Of a DNA stretch of 64,000 bases, positions 1-13,562 are shown in pieces. A program made the position numbers and the translations under genes. Source of the stretch: Gemmatimonadota bacterium (GTDB lineage Bacteria; Gemmatimonadota; Gemmatimonadetes; Gemmatimonadales; GWC2-71-9); NCBI GenBank assembly GCA_016713785.1, contig JADJOM010000003.1, positions 310,001-374,000 of the forward strand, written 5' to 3'. How positions within the stretch are numbered: position 1 is the stretch's first letter; each line of letters starts with the position of its first letter. The notes under the pieces are model-generated. The model did not search any database and had not been told where the DNA came from. It was given only the letters and a program-made list of their open reading frames with translations.

Positions 1-1
1 C

Positions 2-334
2 GCCGTGGCCACCGACAACATCATCGCCACGGTGAGCGCGCTGCAGGCCCGGGGGGTGGAGTTCCTGACCGTGCCCGGCTCCTACTACGACGAGCTGTTC
101 GACCGGGTGGGTGCGATCGACGAGGACCTCGCCCCGCTGCGCGAGCTCGGGATCCTGGTGGACCGTGATGACGAGGGCTACCTGCTGCAGATCTTCACCA
201 AGCCGGTGGAGGACCGCCCCACCGTGTTCTACGAGATCATCCAGCGGAAGGGCGCCAAGAGCTTCGGCAAGGGGAACTTCAAGGCGCTGTTCGAGTCGAT
301 CGAGCGGGAGCAGGCGCTCCGGGGGAACCTCTAG
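2..334 (+). CDS. hppD: 4-hydroxyphenylpyruvate dioxygenase, C-terminal fragment
   Basis: This is the last 110 residues of 4-hydroxyphenylpyruvate dioxygenase, the Fe(II) enzyme that turns 4-hydroxyphenylpyruvate into homogentisate in tyrosine catabolism. The reading frame is open at the window edge, so the start lies upstream; the GTG at 5 is an internal Val codon of the conserved segment AVATDNIIATV. Visible family motifs are QIFTKPVEDRPT, FYEIIQRKG (its Glu is the third iron ligand in the family) and GKGNFKALFESIEREQ at the C terminus. The stop TAG (332-334) directly abuts the ATG of hmgA, so the two genes are almost certainly co-transcribed and probably translationally coupled. The identification is secure; only completeness is limited. 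Confidence 0.95.
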   Translation, partial: AVATDNIIATVSALQARGVEFLTVPGSYYDELFDRVGAIDEDLAPLRELGILVDRDDEGYLLQIFTKPVEDRPTVFYEIIQRKGAKSFGKGNFKALFESIEREQALRGNL

Positions 335-1528
335 ATGCCGTTCTACCACCAGGTGGGGCAGGTCCCGCGCAAGCGGCACATCGTGTTCCGGCGCCCCGAC
401 GGCGGGCTGTACGCCGAGGAGCTGATGGGCCACGAGGGGTTCGTGGGCACCTCGGCCCTGCTGTACCACACCCACCCGCCCACCACGATCAAGTCGGCCC
501 GCAAGGTGCGCGACATCGTCTGGGAGGCCGACGCCGGCACCAGCCTGCGGCACCGGCACTTCCTCACCAGCCGGGTGCGCAAGGGCGGCAGCCCCACCCT
601 CGACCGGATCCCGCTGCTGTTCAACAGCGACATCGGGATGCTGTACGTGGAGCCGGACACCAACGACGCCCATTGCTACCGGAACAGCCAGGCCGACGAG
701 TGCATCTACGTGGTGGAGGGGCAGGGGACGCTGGAATCGGTCTTCGGGGACCTGCCGTTCCGGGCCGGCGACTACGTGGTGATCCACCGCAACATCCTGC
801 ATCGCTGGCGGCTCGACCTCTCCGCGGGCCCGGTCAAGTTCGTGGTGTTCGAGAGCCGGGGGCACATCCGGTTTCCCCGCCGCTACATGAACGACGTGGG
901 CCAGCTGCTCGAGGGGGCGCCCTTCTGCGAGCGCGACATCCGGCGGCCGATGGAGGTCCACCCGCACGATGAGAAGGGGGACTTCCCGCTCCTCGTCAAG
1001 CAGTACGACGCCCTCAACGAGATGGTCCTCGACCACCACCCCTTCGACGTGGTGGGCTGGGACGGGTACTTCTACCCCTGGATCTTCAACATCAACGACT
1101 TCGAGCCGATCGTGGGCCGGATCCACCAGCCGCCCCCGGTGCACCAGACCTTCCAGGGCGACGGCTTCGTGATCTGTTCCTTCTGCCCGCGGCCCTACGA
1201 CTTCGATCCGCAGGCGGTCCCGGCGCCGTACAACCACTCCAACGTGGACTCGGACGAGGTGCTCTTCTACGCCTCGAGCGAGTTCATGAGCCGGAAGGGG
1301 ATCGAGTACGGCTCCATCACCCACCACCCCGATGGGCTGCCCCACGGGCCGCATCCGGGCCGGGCGGAGGCCTCGATCGGCGCCAAGGCCACCAACGAGC
1401 TGGCGGTGATGATGGACTCGTTCCGTCCGCTCCGGGTGGCCCGGCCCGCCCTGGACATCGAGGACCCGGACTACCACAAGAGCTGGCTCGACCGCCAGCA
1501 CGCGCAGTTCAACCCGCCGACCACGTGA
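335..1528 (+). CDS. hmgA: homogentisate 1,2-dioxygenase
   Basis: This enzyme opens the homogentisate ring to maleylacetoacetate with a non-haem iron. The 397-residue protein is a cupin of the shorter bacterial type (Pseudomonas-type enzymes are about 430). The iron ligands can be read by spacing against the human enzyme: His301 in PYNHSN, Glu308 in the DSDE segment and His337 in LPHGP, with the two His 36 residues apart as in human HGD. An early motif is THPPTTIKSARKV. The ATG follows the hppD stop without any gap, and the next gene starts 16 bp downstream. It is the second step of the operon; nothing is abnormal in the frame. Confidence 0.93.
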   Translation: MPFYHQVGQVPRKRHIVFRRPDGGLYAEELMGHEGFVGTSALLYHTHPPTTIKSARKVRDIVWEADAGTSLRHRHFLTSRVRKGGSPTLDRIPLLFNSDIGMLYVEPDTNDAHCYRNSQADECIYVVEGQGTLESVFGDLPFRAGDYVVIHRNILHRWRLDLSAGPVKFVVFESRGHIRFPRRYMNDVGQLLEGAPFCERDIRRPMEVHPHDEKGDFPLLVKQYDALNEMVLDHHPFDVVGWDGYFYPWIFNINDFEPIVGRIHQPPPVHQTFQGDGFVICSFCPRPYDFDPQAVPAPYNHSNVDSDEVLFYASSEFMSRKGIEYGSITHHPDGLPHGPHPGRAEASIGAKATNELAVMMDSFRPLRVARPALDIEDPDYHKSWLDRQHAQFNPPTT

Positions 1529-1544
1529 CCCGGCGGCTGGCGCG

Positions 1545-3520
<1,976 letters not shown>

Positions 3521-3524
<4 letters not shown>

Positions 3525-4447
3525 GTGACGCCCCCGTGGCGCTCGCGGGCACCGCCCCGCCGTGGCCGGCCCCGATGCAGGCGGTGCTCGCCGACCTCAT
3601 CGACTACGCCGGCCTCTTTCCCCCCGCGGGGCTCGGCATGGCCGAGACGGTGCGGAACTTCGCCGCGTACCAGTCCTCGGACGCCGCCTGGGCGCTGGCG
3701 CGGCTGGTGGTGCCGGTGGCGCGCCTGCAGGAGTTCGAGGCGGCGCTGGCCGCGCTGCCGGAGGCGGAGCGGCTGGGCGCGCGGTTCCCGATCACGGCCC
3801 TGCTGGGTGGGGATCCGGTGGCCGACCTCGCGGCGGTGTGCACCTTCAACGAGCGGCACGTGCACGGCGGGCCCTGCATCCTCTCGCTCGAGGCGCGGGT
3901 GGGCAGCGCCGAGCAGGTGGCGCGCCTTGCCGGCGTGGTGAGCGAGGAGTACGAGCTCTACTGCGAGCTCCCCCTCGACGGCGACCTCACCGCGCTGGTG
4001 GGGCAGGTGGGCGCGGCCGGGGCGTCGGCCAAGGTGCGGACCGGCGGGATCGCCCCGCGGGACATCCCCGCGCCCGAGGCGGTGCTCGCCTTCCTGGCCG
4101 CCTGCGCCACCGAGGGGGTGCCGTGCAAGGCCACCGCGGGGCTCCATCACGCGCTGCGCGGCGAGCAGGCCCTCACGTACGCCCCGGACAGTCCGCGCGC
4201 CACGCTGTACGGCTACCTGAACGTCATCCTCGCGGCGACGGCGCTGTGGCAGGAGCGCTCCACCGAGGAGGCGTACCGGCTGCTCACGCTCACCCGTGAC
4301 ACCGTGCCGGCGGTGGACCCGTCGGCCATCCACTGGGGCGGGATCACCGTGACCCGGGACGAGATCGTCCAGGCCCGGGCCGAGTTCCTCCGGGCGATCG
4401 GCTCCTGTTCCTTCACTGAACCGCTCGCCGAGGCCCCCCGCGGATGA
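3521..4447 (+). CDS. conserved hypothetical protein of the homogentisate operon
   Basis: I do not recognise a named family for this 308-residue protein. It starts at the ATG overlapping the aacS stop and its own stop overlaps the fahA ATG, so it belongs to the operon. Segments that look like active-site loops are DLIDYAGLFPPAGLGM near the N terminus, SAKVRTGG and CKATAGLHHA in the second half (basic residues and paired His) and AIGSCSFTEP near the C terminus. Alternating hydrophobic strands and helices could suit an alpha/beta barrel, but this is a guess. No signal peptide or membrane segment is visible. Because maleylacetoacetate isomerase is the one core step lacking a gene here, this protein is a candidate for that role or an accessory role; the argument is context only. 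Confidence 0.8.
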
Positions 4448-5766
4448 CCGCTCCCCTGCCCGACGCCACGCACGATCCGGCGCGCCGGAGCTTCGTGTCG
4501 AGCGCCAACGCGCCCGGCGCCGACTTCCCGGTGCAGAACCTCCCGCTCGGCGTCTTCCGCACCTCGGCGCAGGACCGGCCGCGGATCGGCGTGGCCATCG
4601 GGGACCGGATCCTCGACCTGGGCGCGGCGCTCGAGGCGGGGGTGCTGGAGCTGCCCGAGCGGCTGGCGGTGGCCTGCCACGGGGCGTCGCTCAACATGCT
4701 GATGGCCGAGCCGGCCGACCGGCGGCGGCTGCTCCGGGCGGCGGTCGCCGCCACGCTGGGCGATGACAGCCGGCTGGCGCGGGACCGCGCGCTGCACGAC
4801 CGGCTGCTGCGCGGCCCCGGCGAGGCGCAGCTGCTGCTGCCCGCGACGGTGGGCGACTACACCGACTTCTACGCCTCGGTGTTCCACGCCTCGAACGTGG
4901 GCGCGATGTTCCGGCCCGACAATCCGCTGCTGCCCAACTACAAGTGGGTGCCGATCGGCTATCACGGGCGCGCCTCCTCGCTGGTGGTGAGCGGCACGCC
5001 GGTGCGGCGGCCCGCGGGGCAGGCCAAGGCCCCCGACGCGGCGGCGCCGGCGTTCGGGCCGTCGCGCAGCCTCGACTACGAGCTCGAGGTGGCCGCCTGG
5101 GTGGCGGGGGAGAACCCGCTCGGGACGCCGGTGCCGCTGGCGGAGGCGGAGGGGCGGCTGTTCGGGCTGAGCCTGCTGAATGACTGGTCGGCGCGGGATG
5201 TCCAGGCGTGGGAGTACCAGCCGCTCGGGCCGTTCCTCGGCAAGAACTTCGCGACCAGCCTCTCGCCGTGGGTGGTGACCATGGAGGCGCTGGCGCCCTT
5301 CCGGGTGCCGGCCTTTGCGCGGCCGGCGGGCGACCCGGCGCCGCTGCCGTACCTGGACGATCCCGGCACCGCCCAGCGGGGCGGGGTGGACCTCCAGCTC
5401 GAGGTGGCGCTGCAGACGCCGCGGATGCGGGAGCAGGGGCAGCCCGCGGCGCGGCTCTCCCGGTCGCACTTCCGGCAGATGTACTGGACGCTGGCGCAGC
5501 TGCTCACCCACCACGCGAGCAACGGCTGCAACCTCCGGCCGGGCGACCTGCTGGCCAGCGGCACGGTGTCGGGGCCGGGGAAGGACGAGCGGGGGTGCCT
5601 GCTCGAGCTCAGCTGGCGTGGCCAGGAGCCGGTGGCGCTCCCCAACGGCGAGACCCGCGGGTTCCTCGAGGACGGGGACGAGGTGGTGCTCACCGGATGG
5701 TGCGAGGCCCCGGGCGCGGTCCGCATCGGCTTCGGCGAGTGCCGGGGCCAGGTGCGGGGCGCCTGA
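4444..5766 (+). CDS. fahA: fumarylacetoacetase
   Basis: Hydrolyses fumarylacetoacetate to fumarate and acetoacetate, the last step of homogentisate breakdown. At 440 residues it has the full two-domain length. Metal and catalytic residues can be placed against the mouse enzyme with a constant offset of 14-15: Asp141 in DYTDFY, His148 as the general base, Glu213 and Glu215 in DYELEVA, Asp247 in LLNDWSARD and Lys267 in LGKNFATS. MFRPDNPLLPNYKWVPIGYH is the family hallmark. The ATG overlaps the preceding stop (ATGA). A 34-bp gap separates it from phhA. The acetoacetate it releases would feed the acetoacetyl-CoA synthetase encoded two genes upstream. Confidence 0.95.
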   Translation: MTAPLPDATHDPARRSFVSSANAPGADFPVQNLPLGVFRTSAQDRPRIGVAIGDRILDLGAALEAGVLELPERLAVACHGASLNMLMAEPADRRRLLRAAVAATLGDDSRLARDRALHDRLLRGPGEAQLLLPATVGDYTDFYASVFHASNVGAMFRPDNPLLPNYKWVPIGYHGRASSLVVSGTPVRRPAGQAKAPDAAAPAFGPSRSLDYELEVAAWVAGENPLGTPVPLAEAEGRLFGLSLLNDWSARDVQAWEYQPLGPFLGKNFATSLSPWVVTMEALAPFRVPAFARPAGDPAPLPYLDDPGTAQRGGVDLQLEVALQTPRMREQGQPAARLSRSHFRQMYWTLAQLLTHHASNGCNLRPGDLLASGTVSGPGKDERGCLLELSWRGQEPVALPNGETRGFLEDGDEVVLTGWCEAPGAVRIGFGECRGQVRGA

Positions 5767-5800
5767 CGGACGCGGGGATGTCTCTTCTCAAGGAGTGCCG

Positions 5801-6748
5801 ATGACGACCGACCTCACCCTCGACGGGATCGCCCCGGGCCTCACCACCACCCGGGCGCCGTTCATCGAGCACGCGCAGGCCAGCGGGCAGCTGTACATCA
5901 CCCAGCCCTACGCGCTCTACAGCGAGGAGAACCACCAGACCTGGAGCCGGCTGCTGGCGCGGATGCGGCCCCGCTGGGAGCGGTACGCCAACCCCCGCTT
6001 CCTCGAGGGGGTGGAGACGCTGCGGCTCAACCCGAACGGGGTGCCGCGCTGCGACGAGATCAACCGCTTCCTGGAGCCGCGCACCGGGTTCAGCGCCAAG
6101 CCGGTGAGCGGCTACGTGCCGGCGTACCTGTTCTTCGACTGCCTCAAGCGGCGGGAGTTCCCGACCACCATCACCGTGCGGGACGGCAACTCGCTCGACT
6201 ACCTCCCCGAGCCGGACATCTTCCACGACATCGCCGGCCATGTCCCGATGCACACCGACCGCGCCTTCGCCGACGCGCTGGTGCGCTTCGGGCAGTTCGC
6301 GGAGCGGGCCGCCCGGCGGGCGGGCGAGATCCGGGACGAGGCGGAGCGGATCCGGGTGCTCACCAGCAACGTGAAGGGGCTGGCGCGGTTCTTCTGGTTC
6401 ACGGTGGAGTTCGGGCTCATGCGGGAGGGCCCGGGGGTGCCGATCGCGCCGGGGCACGTGCGCGCCTACGGCAGCGGGCTCCTGTCGAGCTACGGGGAGC
6501 TGGAGCACTCGGTGGACTCCCCGGTGGTGCAGCGGGTGCCCGCGCAGACCGAGTGGATGCTCAACCAGTACTTCGAGATCCATCACTACCAGCCGCTGCT
6601 CTACGTGATCGAGGACTTCGAGCACCTGTTCTACCTGGTGCACGACCTCGAGCAGCGCCTCGACGCCGGCCTGCTGGACAACCTGCAGCCCGGGGAGCCG
6701 GAGGTGAACGAGGTGGACCTCAAGAGCTTCCTCGACGCGGCCCGCTAG
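5801..6748 (+). CDS. phhA: phenylalanine 4-hydroxylase
   Basis: Pterin-dependent non-haem iron hydroxylase converting phenylalanine to tyrosine, the entry to the pathway encoded upstream. It has 315 residues. The iron ligands are His142 and His147 in PDIFHDIAGHVPM and Glu203 in WFTVEFG. The His-to-Glu distance is about 56 residues against roughly 41 in human or Chromobacterium enzymes, caused by a charged helical insertion near 170-190. The ATG at 5801 is chosen because AAGGAG at 5790-5795 sits five bases upstream; this is the clearest ribosome binding site of the operon. It is the last gene before a GC-rich hairpin at 6752-6773. Tyrosine or tryptophan hydroxylation cannot be excluded from sequence but context favours phenylalanine. 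Confidence 0.92.
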   Translation: MTTDLTLDGIAPGLTTTRAPFIEHAQASGQLYITQPYALYSEENHQTWSRLLARMRPRWERYANPRFLEGVETLRLNPNGVPRCDEINRFLEPRTGFSAKPVSGYVPAYLFFDCLKRREFPTTITVRDGNSLDYLPEPDIFHDIAGHVPMHTDRAFADALVRFGQFAERAARRAGEIRDEAERIRVLTSNVKGLARFFWFTVEFGLMREGPGVPIAPGHVRAYGSGLLSSYGELEHSVDSPVVQRVPAQTEWMLNQYFEIHHYQPLLYVIEDFEHLFYLVHDLEQRLDAGLLDNLQPGEPEVNEVDLKSFLDAAR

Positions 6749-6751
6749 GGC

Positions 6752-6773
6752 CGCCCCGCGTCGCGTCGGGGCG
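6752..6773 (+). terminator. candidate hairpin terminator after phhA
   Basis: CGCCCCG and CGGGGCG form a perfect 7-bp stem with an 8-base loop four bases after the phhA stop. No T-run follows, so it may act as a weak or Rho-assisted terminator or as an mRNA 3' end stabiliser. Confidence 0.4.
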
Positions 6774-6819
6774 CACCGCGCCGCGACGATCGGTACCATG
6801 CCCCCGCGGCATCGGATCC

Positions 6820-6833
6820 TATACTCGGGTCCG
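6820..6833 (+). promoter_or_regulatory. -10 box directly upstream of yraN start
   Basis: TATACT at 6820-6825 lies eight bases before ATG 6834. A transcript starting 6-8 bases after the -10 box would begin at or next to the start codon. No Shine-Dalgarno is present. The same layout is seen before alaS, the LEA lipoprotein gene, the wbpB-like gene, wbpM and wecB. Confidence 0.55.
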
Positions 6834-7229
6834 ATGCCGCGACCGCTTTCCCCCGACGATTGCCGCGATCCCCGCCACCGGCTGGGCCTGCTGGGCGAGG
6901 AAGAGGCGCTGCGCACCCTCGTGGCGGCCGGCTGGCGGCTGGAGGCGCACCGCTTCCGGGTGGGCCACAACGACCTCGACCTGGTGGTGCGGCGGGGGGC
7001 GCTGGTGGCCTTCGTCGAGGTGAAGACCCGGCAGGGGAGCGGCTTCGGGGCGGGGGTGGAGGCGATCGGCTGGCGGAAGCGGCGGGTGCTGGCGCGGGTC
7101 GCCGAGATCTGGCGGCTGCGGCACGGCCGGCCGGGGGACCAGTTCCGGTTCGACGTGGTCGAGGTGCGCTGGGCGCGGGCGGGTGGCCCGACGGTGGTGC
7201 ACCTGCCGGATGCGTGGCGGATCTGGTAG
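6834..7229 (+). CDS. YraN/UPF0102 family nuclease-like protein
   Basis: A 131-residue protein of the YraN (UPF0102) family, a restriction-endonuclease-like fold of uncertain cellular role, often encoded near housekeeping genes. Visible motifs are RLGLLGEEEALRTL near the N terminus, then NDLDLVVRRG and VAFVEVKTRQG, which carry the Asp and the Glu-x-Lys expected of this nuclease fold, and RFDVVEV near the end. The ATG at 6834 is preferred over 6798 because the family normally begins just before the RLG..GE helix and because a TATACT box lies eight bases upstream, inside the longer reading. It stands alone between the aromatic operon and recA. Confidence 0.82.
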   Translation: MPRPLSPDDCRDPRHRLGLLGEEEALRTLVAAGWRLEAHRFRVGHNDLDLVVRRGALVAFVEVKTRQGSGFGAGVEAIGWRKRRVLARVAEIWRLRHGRPGDQFRFDVVEVRWARAGGPTVVHLPDAWRIW

Positions 7230-7352
7230 GGCGTCAATGTGGATGAAAATACACCACAAATAGACTATTGCTTCGGATGATATTCGGTTGTAGATTCGTT
7301 GGCGTAATCGAATGGCGCAAAATCAATCACAAAGACACTACGGAGCACCCAA
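7230..7352 (+). promoter_or_regulatory. AT-richer recA upstream region
   Basis: This 123-bp stretch is clearly less GC-rich than its surroundings and should hold the recA promoter. ATTCG occurs at 7282-7286 and 7294-7298, and CGAAT at 7309-7313 makes an inverted partner with a 10-base spacer, a possible SOS-type operator. I cannot match it to a known LexA box. GGAG at 7342-7345 is the recA ribosome binding site, seven bases before the ATG. Confidence 0.4.
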
Positions 7353-8405
<1,053 letters not shown>

Positions 8406-8406
8406 G

Positions 8407-8421
8407 CCGGCCGCCGGCCGG
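8407..8421 (+). promoter_or_regulatory. recA-recX intergenic hairpin
   Basis: CCGGCC, a 3-base loop and GGCCGG form a perfect 6-bp stem two bases after the recA stop. In E. coli a terminator between recA and recX limits recX expression; this hairpin could do the same, although no T-run follows it. Confidence 0.4.
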
Positions 8422-8428
8422 TCCGCCC

Positions 8429-9061
8429 ATGGCACGCATCACCGGGCTCGAGCCCGACCCGCGCCGCCCCGGCGCGGTCCGGGTCCTGGTCGACGGCCGC
8501 CCCTTCTGCACGGTGCACGAGGGGGTGGCCACGGCCGGGCTGCGGGTGGGCGGGGACTGGGATGATTCACAGCAGGCGCTGGTGGGCCAGGCGGCCGACG
8601 AGGAGGCGGCGTGGCGGGCGGCGCTCCGCTCCCTCGAGTTCCGCAGCTTCGCGGTGGCCGAGCTGCGGCGGCGGCTGCGGCTCAAGGGCCATCCCCCCGC
8701 GGCGGTGGACTACGCCGTGGGCCGCGCCCAGGGCGCCGGGCTGCTCGACGACGCCGCCTACGCCCGGTTGTACGTCGCCTCCCGGGCGGCGCGGGGCCGC
8801 GGGCCCTCCCGGATCCGCCGCGACCTGCAGGCGCTGGGCGTCGGCCGGGAGCTGATCGAGGCGGCCCTGACCGAGCAGTGGCCCGACCAGGACGACGCCC
8901 TGGGCATCGCCCGGGAGCTGGCCGAGCGCCGCCTGCGGCAGCTGGCGGCCCTCCCGCCCGAGACCCGCCGCCGGCGGGTGCTGGCCTACCTGGCCCGCCG
9001 CGGCTTCACCGGCAGCCGGGTCAGCGACATCGTGGCCCGGGCGCTGCGCGGTAAGTCCTGA
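8429..9061 (+). CDS. recX: regulatory protein RecX
   Basis: RecX binds RecA filaments and modulates recombination. The 210-residue protein is mostly helical, with the three-helix repeats typical of the family: AALRSLEFRSFAVAELRRRL, GAGLLDDAAYARLYV with ARGRGPSRIRRDL, and a third near YLARRGFTGSRVSDIV. The basic N-terminal tail (MARITGLEPDPRRPG) precedes the repeats. The ATG at 8429 is the first in frame after the recA stop; there is no strong Shine-Dalgarno, consistent with low expression from recA readthrough. The sequence alone would give only moderate certainty; position after recA makes the call strong. Confidence 0.9.
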   Translation: MARITGLEPDPRRPGAVRVLVDGRPFCTVHEGVATAGLRVGGDWDDSQQALVGQAADEEAAWRAALRSLEFRSFAVAELRRRLRLKGHPPAAVDYAVGRAQGAGLLDDAAYARLYVASRAARGRGPSRIRRDLQALGVGRELIEAALTEQWPDQDDALGIARELAERRLRQLAALPPETRRRRVLAYLARRGFTGSRVSDIVARALRGKS

Positions 9062-9067
9062 CGCGCC

Positions 9068-9097
9068 TTGGCCGTAGGCGCTTCCGACCGGTATATT
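9068..9097 (+). promoter_or_regulatory. alaS promoter (-35 and -10)
   Basis: TTGGCC (9068-9073) and TATATT (9092-9097) are separated by 18 bases. The -10 box ends nine bases before ATG 9107, again predicting a leaderless or nearly leaderless transcript. Confidence 0.55.
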
Positions 9098-9106
9098 CCC
9101 CGGTCT

Positions 9107-11721
<2,615 letters not shown>

Positions 11722-11725
<4 letters not shown>

Positions 11726-12036
11726 GCGCCCAGCCGCTTGGCGCCGAGCAGTGGCTGGCGGCCCGCACCGCCGGCGGGCCGGAGCGGCTGCGCGCGCGGG
11801 TGCTGGAGCGGGCCGGCGAGGTCACCGAGGGCGACGGCGTGGCGGAGCGCCTGGCGCTCGCGGCCGAACGGGTGCTCGCCATCGTCGAGGAGCATCCCGG
11901 CGACCGCGCCATCGCGCTCGACCTGCTCGCGGCCGACGCGCTGATCACCCTGGCGCTGCTGGCCCAGGCGGAAGAGGCGCCGGAGCAGCTCGGCGCGTTC
12001 GCCGCGGGGCTGCTCTCGGCCGAGCGGATCGCCTGA
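11722..12036 (+). CDS. small helical hypothetical protein
   Basis: A 104-residue protein that I do not recognise. It starts inside the alaS stop (ATGA) and ends immediately before the GTG of the next gene, so it is embedded in a co-transcribed run. The composition is Ala/Leu/Glu-rich and strongly helical, with no signal peptide, metal motif or membrane segment. Codon use is like its neighbours, which supports a real host gene. Its role may be linked to the downstream phosphatase or to alaS; there is no direct evidence. Confidence 0.65.
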
Positions 12037-12812
12037 GTGATCGACCTCCACAGCCACCTGCTCCCGGGCGTCGATGACGGCTCGAAGAGCGTGGAGCAGT
12101 CGGTGGCGGTGCTGCAGCGGCTGGCCACGCAGGGCCTCACCGACCTGGCGCTCACCCCCCACCTCCTGGCCAGCCAGGCCGCGCTCGGCGCGCCGCCGGC
12201 GCACGACCGCGCCTTTGCCGCGCTCAGCGCGGCGGCGCCGGACAGCGTCCGGCTCTACCGCGGCGCGGAGGTGATGCTCGACCGCCCGCTCGACCCCGTC
12301 ATCGCGGCGGAGCGCCGGGTGACCCTCAACGGCAGCCGCTACATCCTGGTGGAGTTCCCCCGCATGGTGGCGGCGCAGACGGTGGAGCACGCGCTGGCGC
12401 TGGTGGTGGCGGTGGGGCTGGTGCCGGTGCTGGCGCATCCCGAGCGCTACAAGTGCTGCCACATCGACCTGGCGCGGCGGTGGAAGTCGCTGGGGTCGCT
12501 GCTGCAGGTGGATGGCCCGACGCTGCTCTCCAGCCGGCCGCGCGGCGACCGGGCCCGCGAGCTGGTGGCGGAGGGGCTGGCGGACATCGCCGCCGGCGAC
12601 AACCACGGCGACGACCGCTCCCTGCGCAGCGCGTGGGACGAGCTGGTGGCGCACGAGGGCCGCATCCAGGCCGACCTGCTGCTGGTGCGCAACCCGCGCG
12701 CGATCCTCGAGGACCGCGCCACCGAGCCGGTGGCGCCGCTCACCTGGCGCTTCTCGCTGGTGGACCGGGTCCGGGCGCTGTTCGGCACCGGCCAGGGGAG
12801 GACCGGCCATGA
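12037..12812 (+). CDS. PHP-domain phosphatase, CpsB/CapC-like (3' end frameshifted)
   Basis: Resembles the manganese-dependent PHP protein-tyrosine phosphatases (CpsB/CapC/YwqE) that control exopolysaccharide tyrosine kinases. Metal motifs seen: DLHSHLLPGVDDGS at residues 3-16, LTPH at 39-42, the AHPERY segment and GDNHGDD. The start is GTG, directly after the previous stop. In the raw sequence the frame has no stop and runs on through the whole next gene. Adding one G to the GGGG run at 12794-12797 would end the protein at the TGA of 12810-12812, giving about 258 residues and an ATGA overlap with the next ATG, as elsewhere in this operon. I therefore place the end there and treat the missing stop as a probable homopolymer error. 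Confidence 0.75.
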
Positions 12813-13561
12813 TCTCGCTTTCGGGCAAGGCGGCGCTGGTCACCGGCGGGTCGCGGGGCATCGGGCGTGCGGTGGCGCTGCTGCTGGCGCGGGCCGGCGC
12901 CGACGTGGGCCTCACCTGCCTCTCCCGCCGCGCCGACGCCGAGGCGGTGGCCGCCGAGATCCGGGCGGTGGGGCGCCGGGCGTGGGTGGGCAGCGGCGAC
13001 CTGGGCGATCCCGCGGTGGCCGACCGGCTGGTGGCCGAGTCGGCGGAGGCGCTGGGCGGGCTCGACTGCTTCGTGGGCAACGCCGGCATCTGGCCCGCCG
13101 AAGACCTGCCGCTGGCCGAGATGCCGGACGGCCGCTGGGTGGGCACCATGCGGGCCAACCTCGACGCCATCTTCTACAGCACCCGCGCCGCGCTGCGGCG
13201 GCTGCGCACGCCGGGGCGGGTGGTGCTCATCGGCAGCACCGCGGGCCAGCGGGGCGAGGCCTACCACGCCGACTACGCGGCGACCAAGGGCGCGATGATC
13301 GCGCTGGTCAAGTCGCTGTGCGTGGAGGCGGCGCCCGGCATCACCGTCAACTGCGTGGCGCCGGGGTGGGTGGACACCGAGATGTGCTGGCCGGCGTTCG
13401 CCGACGGCGGCCGGGAGCGGATCGAGGCGGGCATCCCGCTGCGGCGGGTGGCCAGCCCCGACGACGTCGCCGGCCCGGTGGCGTTCCTGTGCAGCGACCT
13501 GGCGCGCCACATCACCGGCGAGGTGCTGAACGTGAATGGCGGCAGCGTCCTGTGCGGGTAG
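12809..13561 (+). CDS. SDR-family oxidoreductase (FabG-like)
   Basis: A 250-residue classical short-chain dehydrogenase/reductase. The cofactor loop TGGSRGIG is at residues 12-19, NAG at 91-93, and the catalytic Ser143, Tyr156 and Lys160 (YAATK) are in place. The C-terminal HITGEVLNVNGG is typical of 3-oxoacyl-ACP-reductase-like members. AGGGGAGG just upstream is a good ribosome binding site for ATG 12809. It is followed one base later by the asparaginase gene. The substrate is unknown: FabG activity is possible but there are no fatty acid genes nearby, so a generic SDR label is safer. Confidence 0.85.
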   Translation: MISLSGKAALVTGGSRGIGRAVALLLARAGADVGLTCLSRRADAEAVAAEIRAVGRRAWVGSGDLGDPAVADRLVAESAEALGGLDCFVGNAGIWPAEDLPLAEMPDGRWVGTMRANLDAIFYSTRAALRRLRTPGRVVLIGSTAGQRGEAYHADYAATKGAMIALVKSLCVEAAPGITVNCVAPGWVDTEMCWPAFADGGRERIEAGIPLRRVASPDDVAGPVAFLCSDLARHITGEVLNVNGGSVLCG

Positions 13562-13562
13562 C

